From contig JASAND010022051.1 in the NCBI GenBank assembly GCA_030248195.1, positions 45,169-109,168 on the forward strand: 64,000 nt of DNA, in the 5' to 3' direction. A model generated the notes under the pieces. The model was given only the letters and a program-made list of their open reading frames with translations. It was not told where the DNA came from and searched no databases. The DNA is from Trissonchulus latispiculum. Lineage: Eukaryota; Nematoda; Enoplea; Enoplida; Ironidae. Of the stretch, positions 1 through 10,146 are shown piece after piece (position 1 is the stretch's first letter; each line of letters opens with the position of its first letter). Both the position numbers and the translations under genes were made by a program.

Positions 1-1410
1 TCTCAGATCTACTCCCCTCCCGTTGTCCCGCACAAACACAGACTCAAACTGGCTGTTCAGTAAGTCAGCTTTAGCTTTGTCATCAATAGCACACTTATCA
101 CCTAAACATAAAGACGATACATCATCGCGGCACCCCAATTTACGCTTGACATACTTATAAAATAAGCGGTTTGATGGAGTTTGAACGAATTTCAACTCTG
201 CATTAAAATGGAAATTCCTGATTTCACTGTCACATTTGGCTGACATTTCTTCGAAACGCAATTTATTTGCAGCTGTAGGAGTTTTTCGAAAAAGTTTATG
301 CAGATATCGCTTTCGTGCTAACAGCCGTCGAATAGCTTTTGGAAATTTAGGTTTTCTTTCTGCATTAATTGCGTTCCTTGGGACATTTTCGTTAATAATT
401 TGCATACACAGTTCTTTAAAAGCCAACCATTTATCGTTCACTGAAACGCAAGGGGCGAAAAAGTCTCCCCAGTTAATCATTTCAAGTGTAACTATCATAT
501 TCGTATAGTCAGCTTCCCTCCAACAGAGATAAGTCTTACTGTCACATGCCGGAGGCGACAAATCGACATCAAAATAAATCGAACAATGGTCACTATTCGA
601 TACAGGTGGGTGAATTTTGACTGAAGAAATCAAATTTGAGTCGCTTTCAAAAACAAGGTCTAGCGTGGCACCCTCTCTAGTAGGACCAAACACCTTTTGA
701 GAGAATCCATTTTCTAAAAATAAATTCATGAACTCAGACTGCCTATTCGTTGTAATAGCCCGTGGAATACCCCAATCTACACCCGGTAAGTTAAAATCTC
801 CTGTGATGATAACAGGAGCTTTCCTCCCCAATAAAAATTTCAAACAATTTTCCAAACTCTCAAGACAAGCTGTATTGGTCACTGACGGACGGTAAAAAGT
901 ACTAAATATGTGCTTTCTTCCTCCTACTCCACAAATTTCTACTGCCATGCCTTCTATCGAATTTAATTCTGGAATGTTCAGCTCCCTGCTCGACAAATGC
1001 TTTCTCACCAAAATTGCTATTCCACCCCCTCGATCGCCATTCAGTCTGTCTTTTCGGTAAATGTCATATTCCTCGTTACACAAAAACAAACTATTTGGTG
1101 AGTCGTCTTTTAGCCAAGTTTCATTTAGGCAAATAATTTCAGGGTAGTTGTACTGAAGACAAACTTCAAAGTGGAATTGGAGAAATTTGTTAGAAATGCT
1201 TCGCAGGTTGCAAAAAACGACTCTAGCAAAAGAACTATTCTCATAATTACTACCAATGTCACTGCTACTGACAAAACAGCTTACGGATGGAGTTGTGGAC
1301 GCAGCAGCAGTAGCAACGGAAAGATCATCGGAATCTGTAGCAGCAGAGCCTGTAGTCGCGGTATCCAAAGAATAAGGAGATGCGGTACCAATATCAGCCG
1401 AATCGGTCAT
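1..1410 (-). CDS. LINE ORF2, N-terminal part with AP-type endonuclease (partial)
   Basis: An open frame of 470 codons starts with ATG at 1410 and runs off the window edge without a stop. After about 75 Ser/Thr/Ala-rich residues it shows the apurinic-type endonuclease of non-LTR retrotransposons in order: PEIICLNETWL (catalytic Glu), RGGGIAILVRK, a GDFNLPGVDW block, and SNSDHCSIYFDV (the SDH block). In known LINEs this enzyme nicks target DNA to prime reverse transcription. The end of the visible part (NSQFESVF) matches the linker before the reverse transcriptase, which must lie outside the window. ORF1 ends 18 bases upstream on the same strand. The frame is undamaged, so this copy may be young. 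The clade is probably CR1/jockey-like by layout, but without the RT I cannot place it. Confidence 0.9.
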   Translation of the reverse strand, partial: MTDSADIGTASPYSLDTATTGSAATDSDDLSVATAAASTTPSVSCFVSSSDIGSNYENSSFARVVFCNLRSISNKFLQFHFEVCLQYNYPEIICLNETWLKDDSPNSLFLCNEEYDIYRKDRLNGDRGGGIAILVRKHLSSRELNIPELNSIEGMAVEICGVGGRKHIFSTFYRPSVTNTACLESLENCLKFLLGRKAPVIITGDFNLPGVDWGIPRAITTNRQSEFMNLFLENGFSQKVFGPTREGATLDLVFESDSNLISSVKIHPPVSNSDHCSIYFDVDLSPPACDSKTYLCWREADYTNMIVTLEMINWGDFFAPCVSVNDKWLAFKELCMQIINENVPRNAINAERKPKFPKAIRRLLARKRYLHKLFRKTPTAANKLRFEEMSAKCDSEIRNFHFNAELKFVQTPSNRLFYKYVKRKLGCRDDVSSLCLGDKCAIDDKAKADLLNSQFESVFVRDNGRGVDLR

Positions 1411-1428
1411 CCTACCGTAGCCTAACCG

Positions 1429-2652
1429 TCAAAGGAGCGGGGGAAAGTCTGATAAATCGCGGGTATTTGTGAGGGCTTGGGCGTAGGTGGTATTGTGAAG
1501 AATAGGGTCCGGAAGAAGGGGGGATCGGCTGCGTCGGGGAATAATATTGATGGCAGGGGATTTATTGGACATACCTAGATTCAATCCAAAGTAGGAGTGC
1601 GGATAGCACTTGAACGGACAGTATCGATGTTTATGTCCGGGATTTTGGCAATGGTAGCAGATAACTTCACCAAAGCGCCTCAGTCTGCAATTGCCAATAA
1701 CGTGGCCCTTAGTGCCACAGTGAAAACATAGGGTGGCAGAGTTTTGTAGTCCAGACATCTTCCTTCGATCGCCCTTCCTTGGCTTGGGAGCGGGTTCCAG
1801 GGGTGCTTCACCATCCCTAATAATTTGGACAGTGTCTCCCATATCGATGACATCGTAATTAGTGGAATATACCGTTTCAGGTCCTACATGCGGGCGCAAC
1901 TCCATAAGGATTTCACCGAGGGCATTCTTTCCAGGGAAGGTTGTCGAGGTGACTGGGGAGTCCTTGTGAAGGCCCGTGGTCCAGTAGGCAGAGCTTGATG
2001 GGTATGTGGAATGGGCCAACAGGGCTTCCCCTGAGCGTCGAAGGGCCTCGCGAAAGGATGCACACTGCTCCCATTTCGCTCTTTGAATATCTTTCATTAG
2101 CAGAGCTTCGTAGGCCATATCTCTGCTTGGCGACGAGCGGCAAATCTTTCCCAGCTTCTTTGCTCCCACAGGACTTCGGGTTTCAAGCACTTTCTTGGCT
2201 AGATCTTCATGTCCATAAAATAGGAGCCTGTTGTACTGAAAGGCGTGTTCGGCGGATAGAAGATTGATGCCGTCAAACAGGAAATCGAACTTATAGAAGA
2301 AAGAAAGGGGATCAGCAGAACCTGAAAAGGTGATGTCAGCTGAAGCAGCATCTTGGTTCTGTTCCAAAATAGGGCTGGGCTGGTCCTGGGGATTAGTTTG
2401 CGAATCTTTGGACTCTGTTGGCACGGAGGAGGTCTGAATGGCACAGGATTGGGAAGAACTCGTTGGGGAATTTTCAAGTGGCGATGGGGAGACTTTAATA
2501 CAGCAGTCGCAAAGAAAAACCACATTCAGACTCGCCATTTTTTTCGAAACTTCTAAATAACTGAGGGATAAGTCCAATACATCCAGCATGGAAACTTTTC
2601 GAACAAACGTGGCACGATACCTTATGATCCATCTGGGCAATATCTTTGCCAC
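1429..2652 (-). CDS. LINE ORF1: NADAR domain plus two CCHC zinc knuckles
   Basis: A 407-residue frame. Residues about 115-253 read as a NADAR (YbiA-like, DUF1768) fold: PLSFFYKF..FDGINLLSAEHAFQYNR, then VGAKKLGK, FREAL, ST..YWTTGL, and the hallmark GKNALGEILMELR near the end. Two zinc knuckles follow at residues 309-322 (CFHCGTKGHVIGNC) and 332-345 (CYHCQNPGHKHRYC), both C-x2-C-x4-H-x4-C. Knuckles are usual in LINE ORF1 nucleic-acid-binding proteins; a NADAR domain is not. Known NADAR proteins act on ADP-ribose or N-glycosidic bonds, and some remove ADP-ribose from guanine in DNA, so a role in handling modified nucleic acid is possible but is inference. The true start lies upstream in another frame (see 2495-2701): residues 1 to about 40 are probably not native, while the CDCC pair at 49-51 completes the PHD finger. 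Confidence 0.88.
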   Translation of the reverse strand: MAKILPRWIIRYRATFVRKVSMLDVLDLSLSYLEVSKKMASLNVVFLCDCCIKVSPSPLENSPTSSSQSCAIQTSSVPTESKDSQTNPQDQPSPILEQNQDAASADITFSGSADPLSFFYKFDFLFDGINLLSAEHAFQYNRLLFYGHEDLAKKVLETRSPVGAKKLGKICRSSPSRDMAYEALLMKDIQRAKWEQCASFREALRRSGEALLAHSTYPSSSAYWTTGLHKDSPVTSTTFPGKNALGEILMELRPHVGPETVYSTNYDVIDMGDTVQIIRDGEAPLEPAPKPRKGDRRKMSGLQNSATLCFHCGTKGHVIGNCRLRRFGEVICYHCQNPGHKHRYCPFKCYPHSYFGLNLGMSNKSPAINIIPRRSRSPLLPDPILHNTTYAQALTNTRDLSDFPPLL

Positions 2653-2701
2653 AGTTATTGAAGCAGGGCTTAGTTACGCCACTAGGATTTGTTGGAGGCA
2701 T
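2495..2701 (-). pseudogene. LINE ORF1 N-terminus: PHD-like zinc finger, frameshifted
   Basis: This 68-codon frame starts with ATG at 2701 and gives the first part of a PHD finger: CFNNCGKDI, then SCHVCSKSFHAGC, i.e. C-x3-C ... C-x2-C ... H-x2-C. It then loses the pattern. The missing last Cys pair (CDCC) is in the neighbouring frame used by the 407-residue ORF1. The switch maps to about 2538-2560, where the sense strand has a run of seven A. The simplest reading is a one-base indel in this run that splits one ORF1 of PHD, NADAR and knuckles into two frames; a sequencing error or programmed frameshift are alternatives. PHD fingers are known in ORF1 of some CR1-type LINEs. Confidence 0.75.
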
Positions 2702-3115
2702 CTGTAGTCAATCAATCAATCAATCAATCAGTCGATCAGCAATATTTCTTCCTGCCTGGTTGCTGGGCAGGGTGGGAAAGCGAGGACAGAGTCGGGATCA
2801 TCAGCCAGGGAGGATCCTCACGCTGGAGTAAATAGTGTCCCCAAAATCGGAGCGGGACTAATCAGGAGATCACCAGGAATGGTAGTCACTTCACAGTACA
2901 ACAGTCAACCAATCTGAATCAAATGGGTTAAAACCTACGTATTTTGTTTGTCTTAACATCAGACTTTGCACCTGGTGCAAAGTCTTGTACCTTTGAGTTA
3001 TGCATGTTTTGACTCTGGCTGCAAAGCGGCCAGAGCTGACATTTACTTAGGGCCTTTTAGTTAGTTGCCAATAAAAGTGCCTTAGAGTAAGGCTGCGTTT
3101 CTCTCCGTTTGCTCG
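2702..3115 (-). other. Probable LINE 5' region, non-coding
   Basis: No ORF. Holds a short TGAT repeat (2708-2733), the motif GGTTTTAACCCATTTGATTC read on the minus strand at about 2915-2936 (also found near 27230 and, diverged, near 34000), and a perfect hairpin GACTTTGCACC/GGTGCAAAGTC at about 2962-2985 followed by TTGT. A second stem, CTCTGGC/GGCCAGAG, lies at about 3013-3035. Likely the 5' UTR of the LINE; the exact element start is not visible. Confidence 0.4.
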
Positions 3116-3124
3116 CTACATTTG

Positions 3125-3209
3125 TATATATATATATATATATATAACATTTGAATTCATTCAGAGGTCCTTGCTAACTGCATTATATATATATATATAT
3201 ATATATACA
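3125..3209. repeat. Two TA microsatellites
   Basis: TA runs at 3125-3147 and 3184-3208 separated by unique sequence. The flanks to 3440 are AT-rich without an ORF of note. Confidence 0.9.
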
Positions 3210-3439
3210 GTAATATATAATACATGGAATGTTTTAGTCATTTTTACTGTCGATTAGAAGAGTGAAGCAATGGAGTGAAGAGATTAAAAGTGATTACAGT
3301 GATTTTTATATAGCAAATAAACAAAGCCATCCTAACAACGCATGGATGCAACAGCACTTAACCCTTAAATATTAACAATATATATTTTGATAACCATTTT
3401 TTGTAATGGCCTAAAAATATTGGTTGTTGAAGACTTTCA

Positions 3440-3561
3440 GCCTAAAGATTGACAATGAAAAAATCCGGCTCCGGCTCCGGCTCCGGCCGGAGTCAACCTG
3501 CCTCCGGCTCCGGCTCCGGCCGGAGCGAAAATCCTTGCTCCGGCCGATCCCTAATTTATAT
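3440..3561. repeat. GGCTCC-repeat end of a hAT-like MITE (solo end)
   Basis: Two blocks of GGCTCC/CCGGAG repeats and then a terminus ending GGCCGATCCCTA. Read inwards from the right this is TAGGGATCGGCC, fitting the hAT terminal pattern YARNG seen at the complete copies at 18692, 36644 and 56155. I could not find a matching left end or a target duplication, so this is a solo or truncated end. 3562-3873 is AT-rich and without features. Confidence 0.5.
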
Positions 3562-3873
3562 ATAATATATCTTGGACGACAAAATTAAGTAGTACCGGTC
3601 CAGGATAACACGAACCAACTATCAAATTCCGGATTGTTAATACATTTCATTTTTTAAACTGTACGTATATATAAATAAGCTACAGAAAACATGCTGTCCT
3701 AATAAACTATTTTAGATAATATTTTAAAATTTCAACGATAAAACGAGAAGTTTAGATAATGTTCGAAATTTTCTTTCTGCAAAGTTCTGGAAACAACCTA
3801 CAACCATCAAAATTTACGTTGCGTAACAAAACAATACATGTGCTGAACAGATTAAAATAGTTAAAATTTGCTA

Positions 3874-4958
3874 TAGTCAGGGGGGGGGAAACACAAATAG
3901 GGAAGCAAGCCTCCAACTTTTTCTTCGTTTGGATTTGGATCGGTCTGAGTATACCGTTACGTACCGTGGGCAAATACCTATCCAATCGTATATTCAAACT
4001 TCTCTTATACCTCTCTCAGCTTTGGCGATAACAGGATTTGTCCATGTTTTTTTACCCGCAAATCGGGAAAAAAACATGGTGCGGGGAAAAAAACATGGCC
4101 CGGATTTCTACCAACCAACCATTTAGGGTGCTTTAAAAGCGTTGTTTCAGCTGTTTTCAGCGTGCAAAACTACCTAGGCACCATTCTAACCTCACAGAAA
4201 GCTTAAAAACCGACTTTTTGGTCAAAATGCCAAATCCGCTGTATCTAACCAGTTTGGGCATGAAACCTGCTGGGAACTGGCCATAATATGCAGAATATCG
4301 GTAGAAATAAGTTAGTTGTGTTAAAAATTGCAATATCCCACCATTTTTTAAGTTTTTTGAAAATTTTCATTTTTACCATTGAAACTTATGAAACCTAGCA
4401 TGTTGATGCTGCAAATCAAATTTTCGGGCTAGAAGCTTCAACAATGCCCAAAGTTGGCATATTTTGAGGTTTTTAATGGTTTTAAAGCATTCTCTTTCAT
4501 ATAGAAGCATTAGTTACGCCTTCCTGAAGCATACGCAAAAATTTGAAAATTTGGTCACCATGTTTTTTTCCCCGCTCTAGTGGACCCCATGTGGGGGAAA
4601 AAACATGGTCAAATTTTTTTACTGGGTTGACGTAGGGGAAAACCACTATTGCCATGTGATAGAGCAAGTCAAATTATGCCCGCATGCCAATTTATAGTAG
4701 CCAAAGTTGGATAGTTGGTTAGATATATACTTGCAAACTTTCGAAAATCCTTAGCATTTTGGCCTATGTTGGGAGGTCAACTTTGGTCAAGTACTGTGCT
4801 TACAGATTCGAACTCAGAAACCAATCTGGTACTGTAGGGTATACTTCTATACTTTCTCTTTCTAATGGGCTATACTAGGCAGCTGCAACTGCTATGGTTG
4901 GGGAGTAGGCGACCATGTTTTTCCCCCTCTTTTCCGGCATGTTTCCCCCCCCTGACTA
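3874..4958 (+). mobile_element. 1.1-kb G-tract MITE, family 1, TA-flanked
   Basis: Ends are inverted: TAGTCAGGGGGGGGG on the left, its complement on the right, each bordered by TA. Inside, copies of a module CCATGTTTTTTCCCC or its complement occur in both orientations (about 4041, 4066, 4083, 4559, 4592, 4914). No transposase frame. A second copy in inverted orientation is at 14425-15497 and aligns along its length. TA duplication suggests Tc1/mariner-type mobilisation, which is inferred from the borders only. Confidence 0.8.
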
Positions 4959-4960
4959 TA

Positions 4961-5640
4961 TATACGTATTTCATGCACTCTGGAAACTGCAAAAGCTCAG
5001 CCGTTACCCTAATCTACACTTTTCCAGTCAAATAGACCAAAATACAAAACGTAAAGCCAACTCAAGTTATACATATATATATATATATATATACGTTCAC
5101 GTCCAAAATATAAAACCAACAGTGAAATAAAATACATACGATCACATCCCGGCGAAGCCGGAAATTTTTGAAAAAATATGGGCAAAAATGTAATTTTTAC
5201 TTAAAAAGTTTGTAATTTCCTAGACTTTTTGAAGTCAGCCAGAAAAAAAGGAAATAGAAGGTATTTTGGGCGAAAAAAGGAAATAAAAGGAAGGTCTCGA
5301 AAAAAAGGAATAAAAAGGAAAAAAGGAACCGCAGCAGGCCTGGTATTAAAATCTTTCCTAGCACCACAGGTTCTCAGATTAATAAAAAATAGGTGAGTTT
5401 TTACCCTAAAAAATGGTAAAAAGATGGCTCATGGTATAAAAAATCACCCAAAGATATTGGCGCAGGAATAGATTTGATGCTTCCGGGTGAAAGATCGCAT
5501 CAAATTTAGTATATTTAGCCAAAAAACCAGTTGTAATGAATTGTTATCAATTTTTATTGATTTGAAAAGTTCAAAAATTGTGCAGCATCAACCAATCAGG
5601 TTTCATAAGCAAAATAGCCATTTTTGAAAAATATATATAC
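4961..5640. other. AT-rich stretch with no gene
   Basis: Contains a TA run at about 5066-5091, a small stem CCCGGCGAAGCCGG at about 5147 and a purine-rich A/G stretch at 5235-5330. Nothing else recognised. Confidence 0.5.
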
Positions 5641-5654
5641 GTATATTGTTGTTA

Positions 5655-5656
5655 TA

Positions 5657-5704
<48 letters not shown>
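5655..5704. repeat. TA microsatellite
   Basis: About 25 TA units, next to the inverted repeat at 5765-5900. Confidence 0.9.
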
Positions 5705-5707
<3 letters not shown>

Positions 5708-5764
5708 TAGGACAGATAGAGTCAAAACAGCCACAAGTCCACGGATCCGTGCGGATACGCTGAT

Positions 5765-5900
5765 ATCACAATTTGAAGAATGAAAATCAAAACATGGACA
5801 CCTAGAGTCAGACCAACCTTATTTTACCAAACTTTATTTCAGTGAAATAAGGTTGGTCTGACTCTGGGTGTCCATGTTTTGATTTTCATTCTTCAAATTA
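5765..5900. repeat. Small inverted repeat with about 60-bp arms
   Basis: The left arm (AATTTGAAGAATGAAAATC ... CCAACCTTATTT, 5768-5824) is repeated as its complement at 5844-5900 around a spacer of about 20 bases. Near-perfect, so recent or under gene conversion; it can form a hairpin. A TA run (about 5907-5948) follows. Confidence 0.8.
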
Positions 5901-5913
5901 TATACGTGTATAT

Positions 5914-5947
<34 letters not shown>

Positions 5948-5948
<1 letters not shown>

Positions 5949-7350
5949 GAGTCGATTTCTAGGAAGCTCGCAGATGGAGCGGACAACCTCAAAACATCTA
6001 TCTTCTTCTTACTATGCCAGTTGATTAGGATTAGTAGGCATAGTAAAACCTGCAAATATCAGCTTGTTTTGATGAGCAGTTAATCAGTAAGGTCCATTTT
6101 TGTGATTTTGCCATGGCGGCTAAATGGCCAATTTTACTTCTTGGCTTTGTTCCACTGTATTGAAAGATATATACGTGGTAGGGTGCTACTTTTGGCCCTC
6201 AAATTGTTCATAGAGCTCTACTATGGCTATGCAACAGGCGTTCTACTTCAGCTGTCATGTAGTTTTCGAAAACAGTAATTTTAAGGTCACTGACCCCACC
6301 CGTCGAGAGTAGTGCGAAGTAAGTTTATTCGAGCTAGAGTACTTATTACTGCGAGGCGGGACGCAATTTTGTAATATATCATTTTTAGGATCATAACAAA
6401 CCTGCTGGCCAAAAATGAGCCAAATCCCAGACCCAGTTTTGAGATATGGCTTTTCAAAGTTCGAAAAATCGCCGATTTTGGGCCAAAACAGCGATTAAGT
6501 CAAGTTTGGGCAGCCATAACCGACTAATGGGAAAGATAGTGAGCTAATACTGCTAGCACATAAACTAGGTACCATAGACAGTGTTTTAGATCAATTTCAG
6601 CCAAATCTGAGAAATTTTATTTTTTTCGATTTTTCAACACCCAATATGCGACCGAAAAATCGAAAAAAATAAAATTTCTCAGATTTGGCTGAAATTGATC
6701 TAAAAAACTGTCTATGGAACCTAGTTTATGTGGTGAAAATATTAGCTCATTATCTTTTCCTATTAGTCGGTTATGGCGGCCCAAACTTGACTTAATCGCT
6801 GTTTTGGCCCAAAATCGGCGATTTTTCGAACTTTGAAGAGCCATATCTCAAAACTGGGTCTGGGATTTGGCTCATTTTTGGCCAGCAGGTTTGTTATGAT
6901 CCTAAAAATGATATATTACAAAATTGCGTCCCGCCTCGCAGTAATAAGTTCTCTAGCTCGAATAATCTTACTTCGCACTACTCTCGACGGGTGGGGTCAG
7001 TGGCCTTAAAATTACTGTTTTCGAAAACTACATGACAGCTGAAGGAGAACGCCTGTTGCATAGCCATAGAAGAGCTCTATGAACAATTTGAGGGCCAAAA
7101 GTAGCACCCTACCACGTATATATCTTTCAATACAATGGAACAAAGCCAAGAAGTAAAATTAGCCATTTAGCCGCCATGGCAAAAACACAAAAATGGACCT
7201 TACTCATTAACCGCTCATCAAAACAAGCTGATATTTATAGGTTTTACTATGCCTACTAATCCTAAGCAACTGGTATAGTAAGAAGAAAATTGATTTTTCA
7301 AGGTTGTCCGCCAACAACGACTCTAGATCTGAACCACTCAGAAATCCACT
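5948..7350. mobile_element. 1.4-kb foldback (near-perfect palindrome)
   Basis: Sequence from about 5948 to 6637 returns as its complement from about 6657 to 7350 around a spacer of roughly 20 bases near 6647. TA-rich sequence lies at both outer ends. A single diverged arm of the same family lies at 16283-16640. There is no coding capacity beyond mirrored chance frames. This looks like a foldback-type transposon; target duplication is hidden by the TA flanks. Confidence 0.8.
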
Positions 7351-8230
7351 CATATATACGTATATATATATATTGTTAGCACAACCATGAACCTGTTTAC
7401 TATTATTTTGGCCTAATTCGGGTTCTAGCTGTTTCTGCAGACTGTCAATGGGCTCGAAGACATTCGAACTAAAGTCTGACCAAAAAATGTAGAAAGCGAA
7501 ATTGTTTGCTTTATATCTCGTAAACGCTTCAAGATAACTGCCATAAATTATATATTTTCTGAACCGGAATGATGAGATCTTTCTTCTCGTGAAAAAATTT
7601 TTTTGAAATTTCCCGTGCGATTTCAAAGGGTGCCGCTTTTATATGTCCAGAAGGATTGGTAAATGCTACAACCACGATTTTTTCAGGAAAATTTTCCCCT
7701 TGCCCGAATGTCCTACACACCAAATTTCAGCTTTGTTAGTTGAAAATTGCGTGAGTTATTCCATTTTTTATATTTTCAAAATCCTTTGATCTTTGCCGCT
7801 TTTTTTGTTACTCGCACACGACTAATTCTCAAAGATTTCTGGTTCGGATGTATATATAAACTACTGATCCTTTTCGCAATACAAAAGTGCTGTTGGAACA
7901 CACTGCAGTATATACGTACGTACTTGCGTTCATAAGCTCACTTTAAGGCACTAAGACTGTGGGTAACATGGCTGATATTTAACAGAAATTCGTAAAAGGG
8001 CAGACCGGAGGGACAAAGTTTCGAAATTTCTCCCTTCTGTTCTTTCAAGGCATCGTTTTCTATCAGCAACGAAACCGACAAAAGTAAAGGTTGCAGTATC
8101 AGTTCAGGAAATGGTGACAAATATGCGTGCGCATGTGTAGTCAACTGTCAATCATCTATTGAAAAGGTTAAGTTAAAGGTTTTTGCTGAATTCTATATCA
8201 AAAGCTTTAATCTACACAATACAGCCGTTG
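7351..8230. other. No gene recognised
   Basis: Unique-looking AT-rich sequence with short frames only. No splice-compatible exon, RNA gene or repeat was recognised. Confidence 0.4.
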
Positions 8231-8367
8231 CTCTCTGCTTAACCACACACAATGTTATGCTGAAAACTGATGGCAAAAACTGGATAGCATATATAATAGC
8301 AGAAACGCGAGCATGTCGCGAGCAAGTCTCGGTCAGCATGCCTTAACTTCTAGTCGGGACTGCAAAT
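8231..8367. mobile_element. Truncated end of the CAGTCCCGGC Tc-like MITE
   Basis: Ends TAACTTCTAGTCGGGACTGCA and carries GAAACGCGAGCATGTCGCGA, both matching the inner and outer parts of the element at 11510-12222. Only one end is present. 8368-9020 holds nothing recognisable apart from short GTGT- and CATATG-rich patches. Confidence 0.6.
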
Positions 8368-9021
8368 ACATACTGCATAAAGCTTTTCATTACAAATTAT
8401 CCTTCACATAGCTTGTTGATCAGTCATTATAGTGTGCATATATATCCTCAATACGGTACGCCATGAGGCGCTCTGACTCACAGACAAGTGGGAACGCATT
8501 CTGCGTGTGTATGTGAAAGTGTTTCGAGAATGCATTAGGTGTACCGTGTACCACAGCGTATCGCGACATATTAGGTGTGCCATAGTGTTTCAGGAAACAT
8601 CAGGATGCATATACAGTTCAGCTTAAGCAGTCGTAGTTCACTTCAGTCCATTTCTTCTGGGCCACAACGTCTATTCATTTTTCGGAATGTGGATGAAGCT
8701 GAGGTTCTTTAATGAGGCTTTAATGTGGAATGCACTGTGACGCCAATATGAGCCTCGTTGTAGGACAGGCTCATATGTTAAGCGGTTGCAACTTGTTTTC
8801 CTTAATTTACAACCTCCCTACGGAACTCATATGTATTTTACAGGCTAGTTTTTGCTTATGTACAACCTGCCTACGAAGACTCATATGCATTTTACATGCA
8901 ACGAAGGAGCACTTTTTGTTCTTGTTTTCTATTATTTTATATATGTATTATGTATGCTCTTGAAGCTATGTATGTATATATATGTAGATATATATCTTTC
9001 AACAGTAGCAGGCAAGCCAAC

Positions 9022-9586
9022 CACAGCACTCCACAACCACTTTGAGCATGCAGTTCTATGACAAATGTTGCTCAGCTCGCTCAGGGCTTTCATTTGGTAC
9101 CAATTTGACCATTTTTGAAAAATTTCATTTTTGACCGAAAATCGCCTAAGTCCCCACCCCACCCCACCACAGCACTCCACAGCCACTTTGAGCATGCAGT
9201 TCTATGACAAAAGTTGCTCAGCTCGCTTACGGCTTTCATTTGATACCAAATTTGACCACTTTTGGAAAATCTTCATTTTCGACCCAAAATCACGTAAGAC
9301 CCCACCCATACCCCAGCACAGCACTCTACAGCCACTTTGAGCATGCAGTTCTATGACAAAAGTTGCTCAGCTCGCTTAGGGCTTTCATTTGGTACCAAAT
9401 TTGAACACTTGAAAAATTTCATTTTTGACCGAAAATCGCCTAAGTCCCCACCCCACCCCACCACAGCACTCTACAGCAACTTTGAGCAAGCAGTTCTATG
9501 ACAAAAGTTGCTCAGCTCGCTGAGGGCTTTCACTTGATACCAAATTTGACCACTTTTGGAAAATTTCATTTTTGACCCCATGACCT
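9022..9586 (+). repeat. Four-copy tandem repeat, unit about 146 bp
   Basis: The start word CACAGCACTC recurs at 9022, 9168, 9317 and 9462, so unit spacing is 146, 149 and 145. Each unit contains GAGCATGCAGTTCTATGACA, GTTGCTCAGCTCGCT, TTTCATTTGGTACCAA and a closing CCCCACCCCACC. Non-coding minisatellite. Confidence 0.85.
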
Positions 9587-9599
9587 CCCACCGACCTGA

Positions 9600-9797
9600 C
9601 CCTCCAGATGGCAAAGTGGAACCAGCACAGCAAGATGGGTGGGTCAGACGGCAAAACGGATGCCAGGAATGAGCTGGGCGCACCAGAAAACCCCTATAGA
9701 CAAAGTTTTGAGATGCTATGTACAGTCCTATATGGTGTTCCCGGAAGTCGGTACCGACCGAACACTCCAGACGGCAAAGTGGAACCAGCACAGCAAG
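9600..9797 (+). repeat. Dispersed repeat of about 165 bp, first locus
   Basis: A unit beginning GGCAAAGTGGAACCAGCACA (9609) recurs at about 9773, interrupted at 9798 by a MITE and resuming at 10147. Related copies lie at 11268-11505 and, diverged, at 12225-12480. The unit includes GGAATGAGCTGGGCGCACC and CCTATATGGTGTTCCCGGAA. Non-coding. Confidence 0.75.
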
Positions 9798-10146
9798 TTG
9801 GCATTTGGGGGGAAGTGGGGGGGGGGCTTCCGAAAAGTGGGGGGGGGCGAGCCAAATGTAAAATATACCGAAAATTTTAGCGAAAAATTAGAATTTTAAG
9901 CTAAAAACGCAAAAAATCGCTGTTTTTAAGCTTAAAATGAGCTTATAAGTAGATAAATTAGCTAAAAATTGAGAAAATTTTCGAAAATTTGACCTCAAAA
10001 ACCTAATATAATTTTTAGACACTTTTTGGCGACCCCCAAAAAAGTGGGTGGGGGCTTGCCGAAAGTGGGGGGGCTCCGAAAAGTGGAGGGGGAACCGAAA
10101 AGTGGGGGGCCCTCCCCACCCCCCACCCCCACTAAAAAAATGCCAG
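9798..10146. mobile_element. G-tract MITE, family 4 (CTGGCATTT ends), 5-bp TSD
   Basis: Runs from TTGGCATTTGGGG to AAAAAAATGCCAG and is flanked by GCAAG on both sides (9793-9797 and 10147-10151). The host repeat reads CAGCAAGATGGG when uninterrupted at 9627, so the insertion is demonstrated. Both ends carry several G- or C-runs; the core is A/T rich and shared with the copy at 17200-17500. No ORF of note. Confidence 0.85.

Noticed and set aside
9022..9586. CRISPR-like array
   Set aside because: Units of about 146 bp without unique spacers in a eukaryotic context; an ordinary tandem repeat.
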